From the NCBI RefSeq assembly GCF_004151105.1, contig NZ_PHRF01000115.1, forward strand, positions 1-34,342: DNA of 34,342 nucleotides, given 5' to 3'. Both the position numbers and the translations under genes were made by a program. This DNA comes from Streptomyces sp. L-9-10 (GTDB lineage: Bacteria > Actinomycetota > Actinomycetes > Streptomycetales > Streptomycetaceae). This document shows, piece after piece, positions 16,867-23,597 of the stretch; positions within the stretch are counted from its first letter, which is position 1, and every line of letters begins with the position of its first letter. The notes below the pieces were generated by a model, which saw only the letters and a program-made list of their open reading frames with translations, was not told the DNA's origin and ran no database searches.

Positions 16867-17898
16867 ATGACCCAGTCAACCGAGCAGCCCGCTGACCGTC
16901 CCGTTCCGACCAGCGCCGATGTCGCCCGGCTGGCCGGGGTCTCCCGGGCCACCGTCTCGTACGTACTGAACAACACCTCGGCCGTGCGCATCAGCGATCC
17001 CACCCGGCGCAAGGTGCGCGAGGCCGCCGAGCGGCTGGGCTATGTACCGCACGCCGCCGCCCGCTCCCTGCGCGCCGGGCACACCAGGATCGTTCTGCTG
17101 CCCACGGCGCACATCCCCGTCGGACCGCTCTACAGCCATTTCTTCAACGAACTCCAGTGGGCGCTGCGCCGGCTCGACTACACCGTGGTGCAGTACGGCA
17201 GTCTCGGCCTGGACGGCGACGGGGCGGCCCGCGCCTGGGCGGAGCTGCGGCCCGTCGCGGTCGTGTCGCTCGGCGAGATCGTCCTCACCCCGCACGGGGT
17301 GGAGGTGCTCAAACGGTCCGGCGCGAAGGCCGTCATCACGGTGGGACCCGGGCGGGTCGAGGGCGCGCACGCGCTGGTCATGGACCAGAGCGGGATCGGC
17401 GGCCGGGCGGTGGCGCATCTGATCGCACGTGGCTGCCGCCGGATCGGGGTGGTGATGCCCGGGGAACCCGGTCTGGAGCTGTTCTCAGGCCCCCGGCTCG
17501 CGGGCGCCCGTGCCGCTGCCGAGGTCGAGGCCGGCGCGGGCGTACGGATCGTCCCGCTGCCGCTCACGTACGAGGAGGACTCGGCCGCCGCCCTCGCCGC
17601 TCGGTGGCGGACGCTGGGGCTCGACGCGGTCTTCGCGTTCAGCGACGAGTACGCGATGCTCCTGATGCGCGCGCTCCAGGACGAAGGAATCTCCATCCCG
17701 GCGGAGACGGCCGTGATCGGCTCCGATGATCTGCTGCTCGGCAGGCTGCTGCGGCCCCGGCTCTCGACGGTGCGGATCGACATGGTGACGGGGCAGTGGC
17801 TGGCCGACCTCGTCGACCGGGCGGTCCGCGATCCGGGCGCCGATCCGAAGCGGTATGACCTGCTGGACTCGCGTGTCGTTCACCGCGAATCGAGCTGA
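16867..17898 (+). CDS. LacI-family transcriptional regulator
   Basis: A 343-residue LacI/GalR regulator. The helix-turn-helix and hinge are at residues ~15-65 (TSADVARLAGVSRATVSYVLNN, then GYVPHAAARSLR), followed by a periplasmic-binding-protein-like ligand domain (VVSLGEIVL, GCRRIGVVMPG, DAVFAFSDEYAMLLMRALQDEGISIP, VIGSDD). It should bind a palindromic operator and release it on binding a sugar or related ligand. The ATG at 16867 was chosen from the usual distance to the HTH. Divergent orientation suggests the hydrolase as a possible target, but no LacI-type palindrome was identified between them. A short CCCC-GTC-GGGG hairpin follows the stop. Confidence 0.92.
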   Translation: MTQSTEQPADRPVPTSADVARLAGVSRATVSYVLNNTSAVRISDPTRRKVREAAERLGYVPHAAARSLRAGHTRIVLLPTAHIPVGPLYSHFFNELQWALRRLDYTVVQYGSLGLDGDGAARAWAELRPVAVVSLGEIVLTPHGVEVLKRSGAKAVITVGPGRVEGAHALVMDQSGIGGRAVAHLIARGCRRIGVVMPGEPGLELFSGPRLAGARAAAEVEAGAGVRIVPLPLTYEEDSAAALAARWRTLGLDAVFAFSDEYAMLLMRALQDEGISIPAETAVIGSDDLLLGRLLRPRLSTVRIDMVTGQWLADLVDRAVRDPGADPKRYDLLDSRVVHRESS

Positions 17899-17991
17899 CC
17901 CCGTCGGGGCGGGCGGGCGCGGACAGGGCCCGGTACGAGGGGGCGCGCGCGGCACAGGGGCGGGCGACATGCGTGGCCGTGACGGGGTGGT

Positions 17992-17997
17992 TAGCGT
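17992..17997 (+). promoter_or_regulatory. -10 element of the small unknown gene (leaderless)
   Basis: TAGCGT ends seven bases before the ATG at 18005. A purine-rich CGGAGG lies only one base before the ATG, too close for a Shine-Dalgarno, which favours a leaderless start. Confidence 0.35.
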
Positions 17998-18004
17998 CGG
18001 AGGT

Positions 18005-18274
18005 ATGACTACCGTTCCGGCGCGCTTCGAGATCCTGCTGGTCGCCGAGCACACCGAGGGCGACGAAGGGCCGCCCAGCTCGGCGAACGCCCTGCGCTCG
18101 GCCCTCGTGGAGGCGACGGGCGAAACGGGGGCCTCCGGCTATCCGCGCTACGCGGGCAACGGCATGGAGGCCGATATCGACCCCGAGACCCGCACGGTGG
18201 AGGCGCTGCTGATCGACGGCTACGAAGTGGACTACGGGCTGTCGGTCCGCGTGGTCGACGCTCCGGCCGACTGA
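18005..18274 (+). CDS. Small conserved-looking protein of unknown function
   Basis: 89 residues, acidic (many Asp and Glu), no membrane segment or signal peptide. It begins MTTVPARFEILLVAEHTEGDEG and ends with two beta-strand-like stretches (RTVEALLIDGYEVDYGLSVRVVD). Coding character is supported by strong GC bias at third positions and a good start context. I do not recognise a family. It stands alone between the LacI gene (106 bases away) and the thiolase gene (221 bases away), all on the plus strand but with separate promoters likely. Confidence 0.65.
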   Translation: MTTVPARFEILLVAEHTEGDEGPPSSANALRSALVEATGETGASGYPRYAGNGMEADIDPETRTVEALLIDGYEVDYGLSVRVVDAPAD

Positions 18275-18329
18275 GGCCCCGGGCCCGTCGCGCGGACGTC
18301 CGGGTGCCGGAGCGGGAGCGGTGCGGCCG

Positions 18330-18358
18330 TTGACAGCGCTCGTTTCCGGACAGAGACT
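18330..18358 (+). promoter_or_regulatory. Promoter of the thiolase gene
   Basis: TTGACA (18330-18335), 17-base spacer, GAGACT (18353-18358). A perfect -35 and a -10 one base away from TAGACT. Predicted transcription start near 18365. Confidence 0.55.
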
Positions 18359-18372
18359 CGGGCGGGGCCGGT

Positions 18373-18388
18373 GTGAACGATGGTTCAC
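18373..18388. promoter_or_regulatory. Operator GTGAAC-GATG-GTTCAC upstream of the thiolase
   Basis: A perfect 16-base palindrome starting about eight bases after the predicted transcription start. This position suits a repressor that blocks initiation, for example a TetR-family acyl-CoA or aromatic-acid sensor. The regulator gene is not adjacent. Confidence 0.5.
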
Positions 18389-18495
18389 GAGGCGGGCGAA
18401 CAGCCTGAGGGGAGAGGGAAGATGTGGGGAGCGACCGCCCCTGCGCCCTCACCGCCGGCACCGCGTCACGCTGTGGGAGAGAAGCCGGAGATCCG

Positions 18496-19686
18496 ATGAC
18501 CATTCGCGACGTCTATGTCGTCGACGCCGTCCGTACCCCGATCGGCAAGTTCGGGGGTGCCCTGGCCTCCGTACGCCCCGACGATCTCGCCGCCCATGTG
18601 CTGAAGGCCCTGGTGGACCGCTCTCCGGAGCTCGACCCGGCCAGAATCGACGACGTCGTGTTCGGGGACGCGAACGGCGCGGGCGAGGACAACCGCGACG
18701 TGGCACGCATGGCCGTGCTGCTCGCCGGACTGCCGGTGTCCGTCCCGGGGGTGACGGTCAACCGGCTCTGCGGCTCCGGCCTCGAGGCGGTCATCCAGGC
18801 CGCCCGCGCGATCGCCCTCGGTGACGCGTCCGTCGCCGTGGCGGGCGGGGTCGAGTCGATGTCCCGCGCCCCGTGGGTCCTCCAGAAGCCGGAACGGGCC
18901 TTTCCCGCCGGTCATCAGCAGCTCTACTCGACCACCCTGGGCTGGCGTATGACCAACCCGGCGATGCCTCCGGAGTGGACGGTTCCGCTGGGCGAGGGCG
19001 CCGAACTGATCGCGGACAAGCACGCGATCACCCGGGAGCGGCAGGACGCGTTCGCCCTCGCCAGCCACCGCAAGGCAGCCGACGCGTGGGCCGCGGGCCT
19101 GTACGACGGAGAGGTCGTCCCGTACGCCGGGGTGGACCTGGTCCGCGACGAATGCGTCCGCGACAGCACCTCCATGGAGGCGCTCGCCAAGCTGAAGCCG
19201 TCCTTCCGTACGGACGGGACCGGGACCGTGACGGCCGGCAACGCCTCACCCCTCAACGACGGCGCCGCCGCGCTGCTCCTCGTCGACGAGACGGGGCTGC
19301 GCGAGACGGGCCGCGAACCGCTCGCCCGTATCCGGGCCTCCGCGGTCACCGGAGTCGAACCGCAGCTCTTCGGCCTCGGCCCGGTCGAGGCGGTCCAGCG
19401 GGCTCTGGCCAAGGCCGGCCGTACGTTCGCCGATCTCACCACGTTCGAACTCAACGAGGCCTTCGCCGCCCAGTCGCTGGGCTGCCTCGCCGAATGGCCC
19501 GGACTCGATCCGGCCGTCGTCAACCCGCGTGGCGGCGCCCTCGCGATCGGTCATCCGCTCGGTGCCTCCGGCGCCCGGCTGGCCGGATCCGTCGCCCACC
19601 AGCTCGCCGCGGCGGGCTCGGGCACGGGCGTCGCCGCGCTCTGCATCGGCGTGGGACAGGGCCTGGCGCTGGTTCTGGAACGCTGA
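18496..19686 (+). CDS. Acetyl-CoA C-acyltransferase (thiolase)
   Basis: A 396-residue thiolase with all catalytic residues: nucleophile C92 in VNRLCGSGLEAV, the NEAFAAQ motif, the GGALAIGHPLGASGAR histidine motif, and the second cysteine in ALCIGVGQG. It cleaves 3-ketoacyl-CoA with CoA (beta-oxidation or the beta-ketoadipate route) or condenses acetyl-CoA. The N-terminus (VYVVDAVRTPIGKFGGALASVRPDDLAA) is close to beta-ketoadipyl-CoA thiolases, but no aromatic-pathway gene is near, so the physiological substrate is open. The ATG at 18496 follows CCGGAG. Monocistronic, with its own promoter and palindromic operator; convergent with the thioredoxin gene. Confidence 0.93.
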   Translation: MTIRDVYVVDAVRTPIGKFGGALASVRPDDLAAHVLKALVDRSPELDPARIDDVVFGDANGAGEDNRDVARMAVLLAGLPVSVPGVTVNRLCGSGLEAVIQAARAIALGDASVAVAGGVESMSRAPWVLQKPERAFPAGHQQLYSTTLGWRMTNPAMPPEWTVPLGEGAELIADKHAITRERQDAFALASHRKAADAWAAGLYDGEVVPYAGVDLVRDECVRDSTSMEALAKLKPSFRTDGTGTVTAGNASPLNDGAAALLLVDETGLRETGREPLARIRASAVTGVEPQLFGLGPVEAVQRALAKAGRTFADLTTFELNEAFAAQSLGCLAEWPGLDPAVVNPRGGALAIGHPLGASGARLAGSVAHQLAAAGSGTGVAALCIGVGQGLALVLER

Positions 19687-19723
19687 CAGGGGGCACCGGG
19701 GCGGTCGGGCGCTGACGGGGGCC
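19681..19723 (+). repeat. Stop-spanning direct repeat after the thiolase gene
   Basis: CGCTGACAGGGGGC (19681-19694) and CGCTGACGGGGGCC (19710-19723), period 29. They match over 13 bases if one inserted A is allowed. The first copy contains the final Arg codon and TGA stop of the thiolase gene. Confidence 0.65.
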
Positions 19724-19771
19724 GGTCACCGCGCGGCGGCCTCGGCCACCGCGCGGCCCCGGTCACCGCGC
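19722..19771 (-). repeat. Stop-spanning direct repeat after the thioredoxin gene
   Basis: CCGGTCACCGCGC at 19722-19734 and 19759-19771, perfect, period 37. The right copy contains the stop codon of the thioredoxin gene (19763-19765). Confidence 0.75.
19730..19755. terminator. Bidirectional terminator between thiolase and thioredoxin
   Basis: CGCGCGGCGGCC (19730-19741) pairs with GGCCACCGCGCG (19744-19755), 12 positions with one mismatch and a two-base loop. It sits in the 76-base gap between convergent genes. Confidence 0.55.
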
Positions 19772-20152
19772 CGCTTCGCCGTTCTTGGCCTGCGCCTCGG
19801 CCTCGGCCACCGACTTGCGGACCTCGTCCATGTCCAGCGCGCGTGCCTGTCCGATCACGTCCTCCAGGGCGGTCTCGGGCAGCGCGCCCGGCTGGGCGAA
19901 CACCGCGACATTGTCCCGGACGATCATCAGCGTCGGAATCGAACGAATCTCGAACGCGGCGGCCAGCTCCTGCTGCGCCTCCGTGTCGACCTTGGCGAAG
20001 ACGAGGTCCTCGTGGCGCTCCGAGGCCTTCTCGTAGACCGGGGCGAACTGGCGGCAGGGACCGCACCAGGAAGCCCAGAAGTCGATCAGGATGAAGTCGT
20101 TCTCCGACACCGTCCGGTCGAAGTTCTCCTTGGTGAGTTCCACAGTGGCCAT
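19763..20152 (-). CDS. Thioredoxin (TrxA/TrxC-like), SigR-controlled
   Basis: A 129-residue thioredoxin with the active site W-C30-G-P-C33 in LIDFWASWCGPCRQFAPVYEK and the cis-proline loop in RSIPTLMIV. It reduces protein disulfides in the cytoplasm using thioredoxin reductase. The C-terminus extends about 20 residues past the usual fold with a charged helix (VRKSVAEAEAQAKNGEAAR). A promoter matching the SigR consensus exactly lies 46 bases upstream of the start, so induction by thiol oxidation (diamide-type stress) is expected. The ATG at 20152 follows AGGAAGAGG. The frame stays open far upstream antisense to the reductase gene, but that is not coding. Confidence 0.95.
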   Translation of the reverse strand: MATVELTKENFDRTVSENDFILIDFWASWCGPCRQFAPVYEKASERHEDLVFAKVDTEAQQELAAAFEIRSIPTLMIVRDNVAVFAQPGALPETALEDVIGQARALDMDEVRKSVAEAEAQAKNGEAAR

Positions 20153-20197
20153 TGCCTGATACCTCTTCCTGACTCTCCGGGTTGCGGCGCCTGCGAC

Positions 20198-20223
20198 AAC
20201 GGTGTGCGTCGTCGCCGTATTCC
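20198..20223 (-). promoter_or_regulatory. SigR promoter of the thioredoxin gene
   Basis: On the minus strand GGAAT (20219-20223), exactly 18 bases, then GTT (20198-20200). This is the published SigR consensus GGAAT-N18-GTT without a mismatch. The predicted start near 20190 gives a leader of about 38 bases. Confidence 0.85.
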
Positions 20224-20268
20224 TGGCCCCTGCCCGAAGATCGTGTGGCCATGCGACCGCACGCGCAC

Positions 20269-20274
20269 CAGACT
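20269..20274 (+). promoter_or_regulatory. -10 element of the disulfide reductase gene (leaderless)
   Basis: CAGACT, followed by seven bases and the ATG at 20282. No Shine-Dalgarno is present. Transcription is divergent from the thioredoxin gene across 129 bases. Confidence 0.4.
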
Positions 20275-20281
20275 GGCCCCT

Positions 20282-21721
20282 ATGACGCATGCCACGGAAA
20301 CCCTTGAATACGACGTTGTGGTGCTGGGCGCCGGACCGGTCGGTGAGAACGTCGCCGACCGGACCAGGGCGGCCGGGCTGAGCACGGCGGTCGTCGAGAG
20401 CGAACTCGTCGGCGGCGAGTGCTCGTACTGGGCCTGCATGCCCAGCAAGGCCCTGCTCCGGCCGGCGATCACACGCGCCGACGCCCGGCGCGTCCCGGGG
20501 GTGAGTCAGGCCGTCCAGGGGCCGCTGGACGCCAAGGCCGTGCTCGCCCACCGCGACGAGTTCACCGCGCACTGGAAGGACGACGGCCAGGTCGCGTGGC
20601 TCGACGGGACCGGTGCCGATCTCCACCGCGGACACGGCCGGCTGGACGGCAGGCGGAGGGTCGCCGTCACGGGTCCCGACGGCGGCATCAAGGTGCTGGT
20701 CGCGCGGCACGCCGTCGCCGTGTGCACGGGCAGCCGGGCCGTCCTGCCCGATCTCCCGGGACTCGCCGACGTCAAGCCGTGGACCAGCCGTGAGGCGACC
20801 AGCTCTTCGCGGGTCCCGGGACGGCTCGTGATCGTCGGCGGGGGAGTGGTGGGCGTGGAGATGGCCACCGCCTGGCGGGCACTGGGCTCCGACGTCACAC
20901 TGCTGGTCCGGGGCGACCGCCTGCTGCCCAGGATGGAGTCCTTCGCCGGTGAGCTGGTCGCCGAGTCGCTGACGGACGCGGGCGCCACGGTCCGTACGGG
21001 CGTCTCGGTGAGCGCGGTCGAGCGCGACGGCGGGACGGGAACCGTGACCGTGACGCTGGCCGGCGGTGAGCGGATCGAGTGCGACGAGGTGCTCTTCGCC
21101 ACCGGCCGCGCGCCGCGCACGGACGACGCCGGTCTCGCGTCGGTCGGTCTGGAACCGGGCTCCTGGCTGACCGTCGACGACACCTGCCGGGTCGAGGGCA
21201 GCGACTGGCTCTACGCGGTCGGAGACGTCAACCACCGTGCCCTGCTCACCCATCAGGGCAAGTACCAGGCCCGGATCGCGGGAGCCGTCATCGTGGCGAG
21301 GGCCCAGGGCGTACCGACCCTGGACGCGGGCCCCTGGGGCAGCCACGCCGCCACCGCCGACCACGCCGCCGTGCCCCAGGTCGTCTTCACGGAGCCGGAG
21401 GTCGGCGCCGTGGGCCTCACCCTCGCCGAGGCCGAAGCGGCGGGCCACCGCGTTCGCGCGGTCGACTACGACATGGCCGGCGTCGCGGGCGCGTCCCTCT
21501 ACGCCGACGGCTACCGCGGCCGGGCCCGCATGATCGTCGACCTGGACAGCGGGATCCTCCGGGGCGTCACCTTCGCCGGGCCGGCCGTCGGCGAGCTGCT
21601 CCACTCCGCCACGATCGCGGTCGTCGGCGAGGTCCCGATCGACCGCCTGTGGCACGCGGTTCCGTCCTACCCGACGATCAGCGAGGTATGGCTGCGCCTG
21701 CTGGAGACGTACCGCGGGTAG
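20282..21721 (+). CDS. FAD-dependent pyridine nucleotide-disulfide oxidoreductase
   Basis: A 479-residue class I flavoprotein disulfide reductase. FAD site GAGPVGE near the start, redox-active pair C47-x4-C52 in GGECSYWACMPSKALL, NAD(P) site VIVGGGVVGVEMA at about 185, the second FAD block LYAVGDVN, and a C-terminal dimerisation domain. It resembles dihydrolipoamide or mercuric/mycothione-type reductases. Where the family has the active-site HPT...E, this protein reads SYPTISE (Y463, E468), so the usual catalytic histidine is replaced by tyrosine in my alignment. It therefore may not be a standard lipoamide dehydrogenase; a quinone or other small-molecule reductase is possible. No 2-oxoacid dehydrogenase genes are near. 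It is divergent from the SigR-type thioredoxin gene. Confidence 0.85.
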   Translation: MTHATETLEYDVVVLGAGPVGENVADRTRAAGLSTAVVESELVGGECSYWACMPSKALLRPAITRADARRVPGVSQAVQGPLDAKAVLAHRDEFTAHWKDDGQVAWLDGTGADLHRGHGRLDGRRRVAVTGPDGGIKVLVARHAVAVCTGSRAVLPDLPGLADVKPWTSREATSSSRVPGRLVIVGGGVVGVEMATAWRALGSDVTLLVRGDRLLPRMESFAGELVAESLTDAGATVRTGVSVSAVERDGGTGTVTVTLAGGERIECDEVLFATGRAPRTDDAGLASVGLEPGSWLTVDDTCRVEGSDWLYAVGDVNHRALLTHQGKYQARIAGAVIVARAQGVPTLDAGPWGSHAATADHAAVPQVVFTEPEVGAVGLTLAEAEAAGHRVRAVDYDMAGVAGASLYADGYRGRARMIVDLDSGILRGVTFAGPAVGELLHSATIAVVGEVPIDRLWHAVPSYPTISEVWLRLLETYRG

Positions 21722-21764
21722 GGCCCCTCTTCGACGGCCCGAGGCCGGCGCCCAGCACACACGT

Positions 21765-21818
21765 CGCCGTCGGGGGCACTCCACCGCCCTCGACGGCGGC
21801 GGCTTGCCCCCGACGGCG
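21765..21818. terminator. Long hairpin downstream of the disulfide reductase gene
   Basis: CGCCGTCGGGGGCA (21765-21778) and TGCCCCCGACGGCG (21805-21818) are perfectly complementary over 14 bases, with a 26-base loop that contains a further small hairpin. It starts 44 bases after the reductase stop. A third CCCCCGACGG copy follows at about 21832. It is probably a terminator shielding the downstream permease gene. Confidence 0.6.
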
Positions 21819-21876
21819 TACCGCTTGACGGCCCCCGACGGTGCGCTTCCAGCCCGGCGGAGAATAGAGGCTAGGG

Positions 21877-21898
21877 AGATCACCAGTGAAGTTGATCT
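21877..21898. promoter_or_regulatory. Operator-like inverted repeat upstream of the amino acid permease
   Basis: AGATCA (21877-21882) and TGATCT (21893-21898), perfect arms with a 10-base centre. It touches TAACGT (21898-21903), a candidate -10 for the permease gene, so it may be a repressor site (GntR-like size). The regulator is unknown. Confidence 0.4.
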
Positions 21899-21942
21899 AA
21901 CGTGCGGCTGAAACCCCCACGAACGAAGTGAGCTGAACAGCC

Positions 21943-23430
21943 GTGCGCAAGGAAGCAGTCCAGGACACGCCGCCGCCCCCGCGGGAACACCCGGTCGACG
22001 CCTCCTCGCCGGACGCGGGAGACGCCGGGTACAGCAAGGACCTCAAGTCCCGGCACATCAACATGATCGCCATCGGCGGCGCGATCGGCACCGGGCTGTT
22101 CCTCGGCGCGGGCGGCCGGCTCGCCTCCGCCGGGCCCGCCCTCGCGCTGGCCTACGCCGTCTGCGGCCTCTTCGCCTTCTTCGTCGTACGCGCCCTCGGT
22201 GAACTGGTCCTGCACCGGCCGTCGTCGGGCTCCTTCGTCTCCTACGCCCGTGAGTTCCTGGGCGAGAAGGGCGCCTACACCGCCGGCTGGATGTATGTCG
22301 TGAACTGGTCGACCACCGGTATCGCCGACATCACGGCCGTCGCGCTCTACGCCCACTACTGGAGCCTCTTCACCGAGGTCCCGCAGTGGACGCTGGCCCT
22401 GGTCGCGCTCGCCGTGGTGCTGAGTGTGAATCTGATCTCGGTGAAGATCTTCGGCGAGATGGAGTTCTGGTTCGCGATCATCAAGGTCGCCGCGCTCGTG
22501 GCCTTCATGGCGATCGGTATCTTCCTGCTGGTCACCCAGCAGCCGGTGGACGGGCAGACGCCCGGCCTCCATGTCATCGCCGACAACGGCGGCTTCTTCC
22601 CGTCCGGTCTGCTGCCGGTGGTCGTGGTCCTTCAGGGCGTTGTCTTCGCCTACGCGGCCGTCGAACTGATCGGTGTCACCGCGGGCGAGACGGCCGAGCC
22701 GCACAAGGTCGTGCCGCGCGCGGTGAACTCCATCATGTGGCGGGTCCTGGTCTTCTATGTCGGCTCGGTCGTGCTGCTGGCCCTGCTGATCCCGTACGAC
22801 GGCTACTCGGCCTCGGAGAGCCCCTTCGTCACCGTGCTGTCCAAGATCGGTGTGCCGGCGGCGGGCGACGTGATGAACCTGGTGGTCCTCACCGCCGCGA
22901 TGTCCAGCCTCAACTCCGGTCTCTACTCGACCGGTCGCATCCTGCGGTCCATGGCGATGGCGGGCTCGGCGCCGAGGTGGACCGGGCTCATGAACCGGCA
23001 TCAGGTGCCGTACGGCGGGATCATGCTCACCGCCGCCGTCTGTGTACTCGGCGTCGGTCTGAACTATGTCGTGCCGGGTGAGGCGTTCGAGATCGTCCTC
23101 AACATCGCCGCGCTCGGTGTGCTCACCACCTGGGCCATCATCATGCTCTGTCACCTGGTCTTCGTCCGGCGGGCCAGGGAAGGCCGGCTGGCGCGCCCGT
23201 CCTACCAGCTGCCGGGGTCACCGTTCGTCGAGCTGGTCACCCTCGCCTTCCTGGCCGGGGTCGTCGTGCTGATGTGGTCCGACGGCGGGGTCGGCCGCCG
23301 TACGGTGCTGCTCATTCCGGTGATCGCGGCGGCGCTGGTCGTGGGCTGGTTCGCGGTGCGGGGGCGGGTACGTGACACGGCGGCGTCCGCCGCGAGCGGG
23401 GACACGGCGCCCGCCGGGGACACTCGCTAG
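21943..23430 (+). CDS. Amino acid permease, AnsP/GABA-permease type (APC superfamily)
   Basis: A 495-residue transporter with 12 predicted membrane segments. The first segment begins LKSRHINMIAIGGAIGTGLFLGAG, the signature of the amino acid-polyamine-cation family. Other family blocks are RALGELVLHRPSSGSFVSYA, WMYVVNWSTTGIADITAVALY and GVTAGETAEPHKVVPRAVNS, and the sequence as a whole looks most like L-asparagine permease AnsP; D-Ser, GABA or other neutral amino acids are possible. The start is GTG at 21943; the ribosome-binding site is poor. The ~35-residue N-terminus and ~25-residue C-terminus are hydrophilic and cytoplasmic. An inverted repeat overlaps the putative promoter. No asparaginase gene is adjacent. 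Confidence 0.92.
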   Translation: MRKEAVQDTPPPPREHPVDASSPDAGDAGYSKDLKSRHINMIAIGGAIGTGLFLGAGGRLASAGPALALAYAVCGLFAFFVVRALGELVLHRPSSGSFVSYAREFLGEKGAYTAGWMYVVNWSTTGIADITAVALYAHYWSLFTEVPQWTLALVALAVVLSVNLISVKIFGEMEFWFAIIKVAALVAFMAIGIFLLVTQQPVDGQTPGLHVIADNGGFFPSGLLPVVVVLQGVVFAYAAVELIGVTAGETAEPHKVVPRAVNSIMWRVLVFYVGSVVLLALLIPYDGYSASESPFVTVLSKIGVPAAGDVMNLVVLTAAMSSLNSGLYSTGRILRSMAMAGSAPRWTGLMNRHQVPYGGIMLTAAVCVLGVGLNYVVPGEAFEIVLNIAALGVLTTWAIIMLCHLVFVRRAREGRLARPSYQLPGSPFVELVTLAFLAGVVVLMWSDGGVGRRTVLLIPVIAAALVVGWFAVRGRVRDTAASAASGDTAPAGDTR

Positions 23431-23491
23431 AGGGCCTGTCCCTCGCCGTCCGGGCGCATCCCGTCCCCCAACCCGTCCTGGGCTCCGGTCA

Positions 23492-23523
23492 ATCCATCAT
23501 GGCCCTCGATTCATCCGATGGAT
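23492..23523. promoter_or_regulatory. Inverted repeat upstream of the fucosidase gene
   Basis: ATCCATC (23492-23498) and GATGGAT (23517-23523), perfect 7-base arms 18 bases apart, with a nested ATCC-GAT-GGAT at 23513-23523. It ends 38 bases before the fucosidase -35, so it may be a regulator site; no known operator consensus was recognised. Confidence 0.35.
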
Positions 23524-23560
23524 ACCGTCGGGACAAGAAAATCCGGTCCTGAAAGGAGCG

Positions 23561-23589
23561 TTGACAGCTTCTTGTCATGCTCCAATCAT
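23561..23589 (+). promoter_or_regulatory. Promoter of the fucosidase gene (leaderless)
   Basis: TTGACA (23561-23566), 17-base spacer, AATCAT (23584-23589), then eight bases to the ATG at 23598. This makes the upstream in-frame ATG at 23577 part of the promoter, and supports translation starting at 23598. Confidence 0.5.
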
Positions 23590-23597
23590 CGGATCTC

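Noticed and set aside
19763..21883. A 706-residue open frame on the minus strand covering the disulfide reductase gene
   Set aside because: Only its last 129 codons are thioredoxin. The rest is antisense to the reductase, is full of Arg, Gly and Asp, and arises from GC-rich codon bias.
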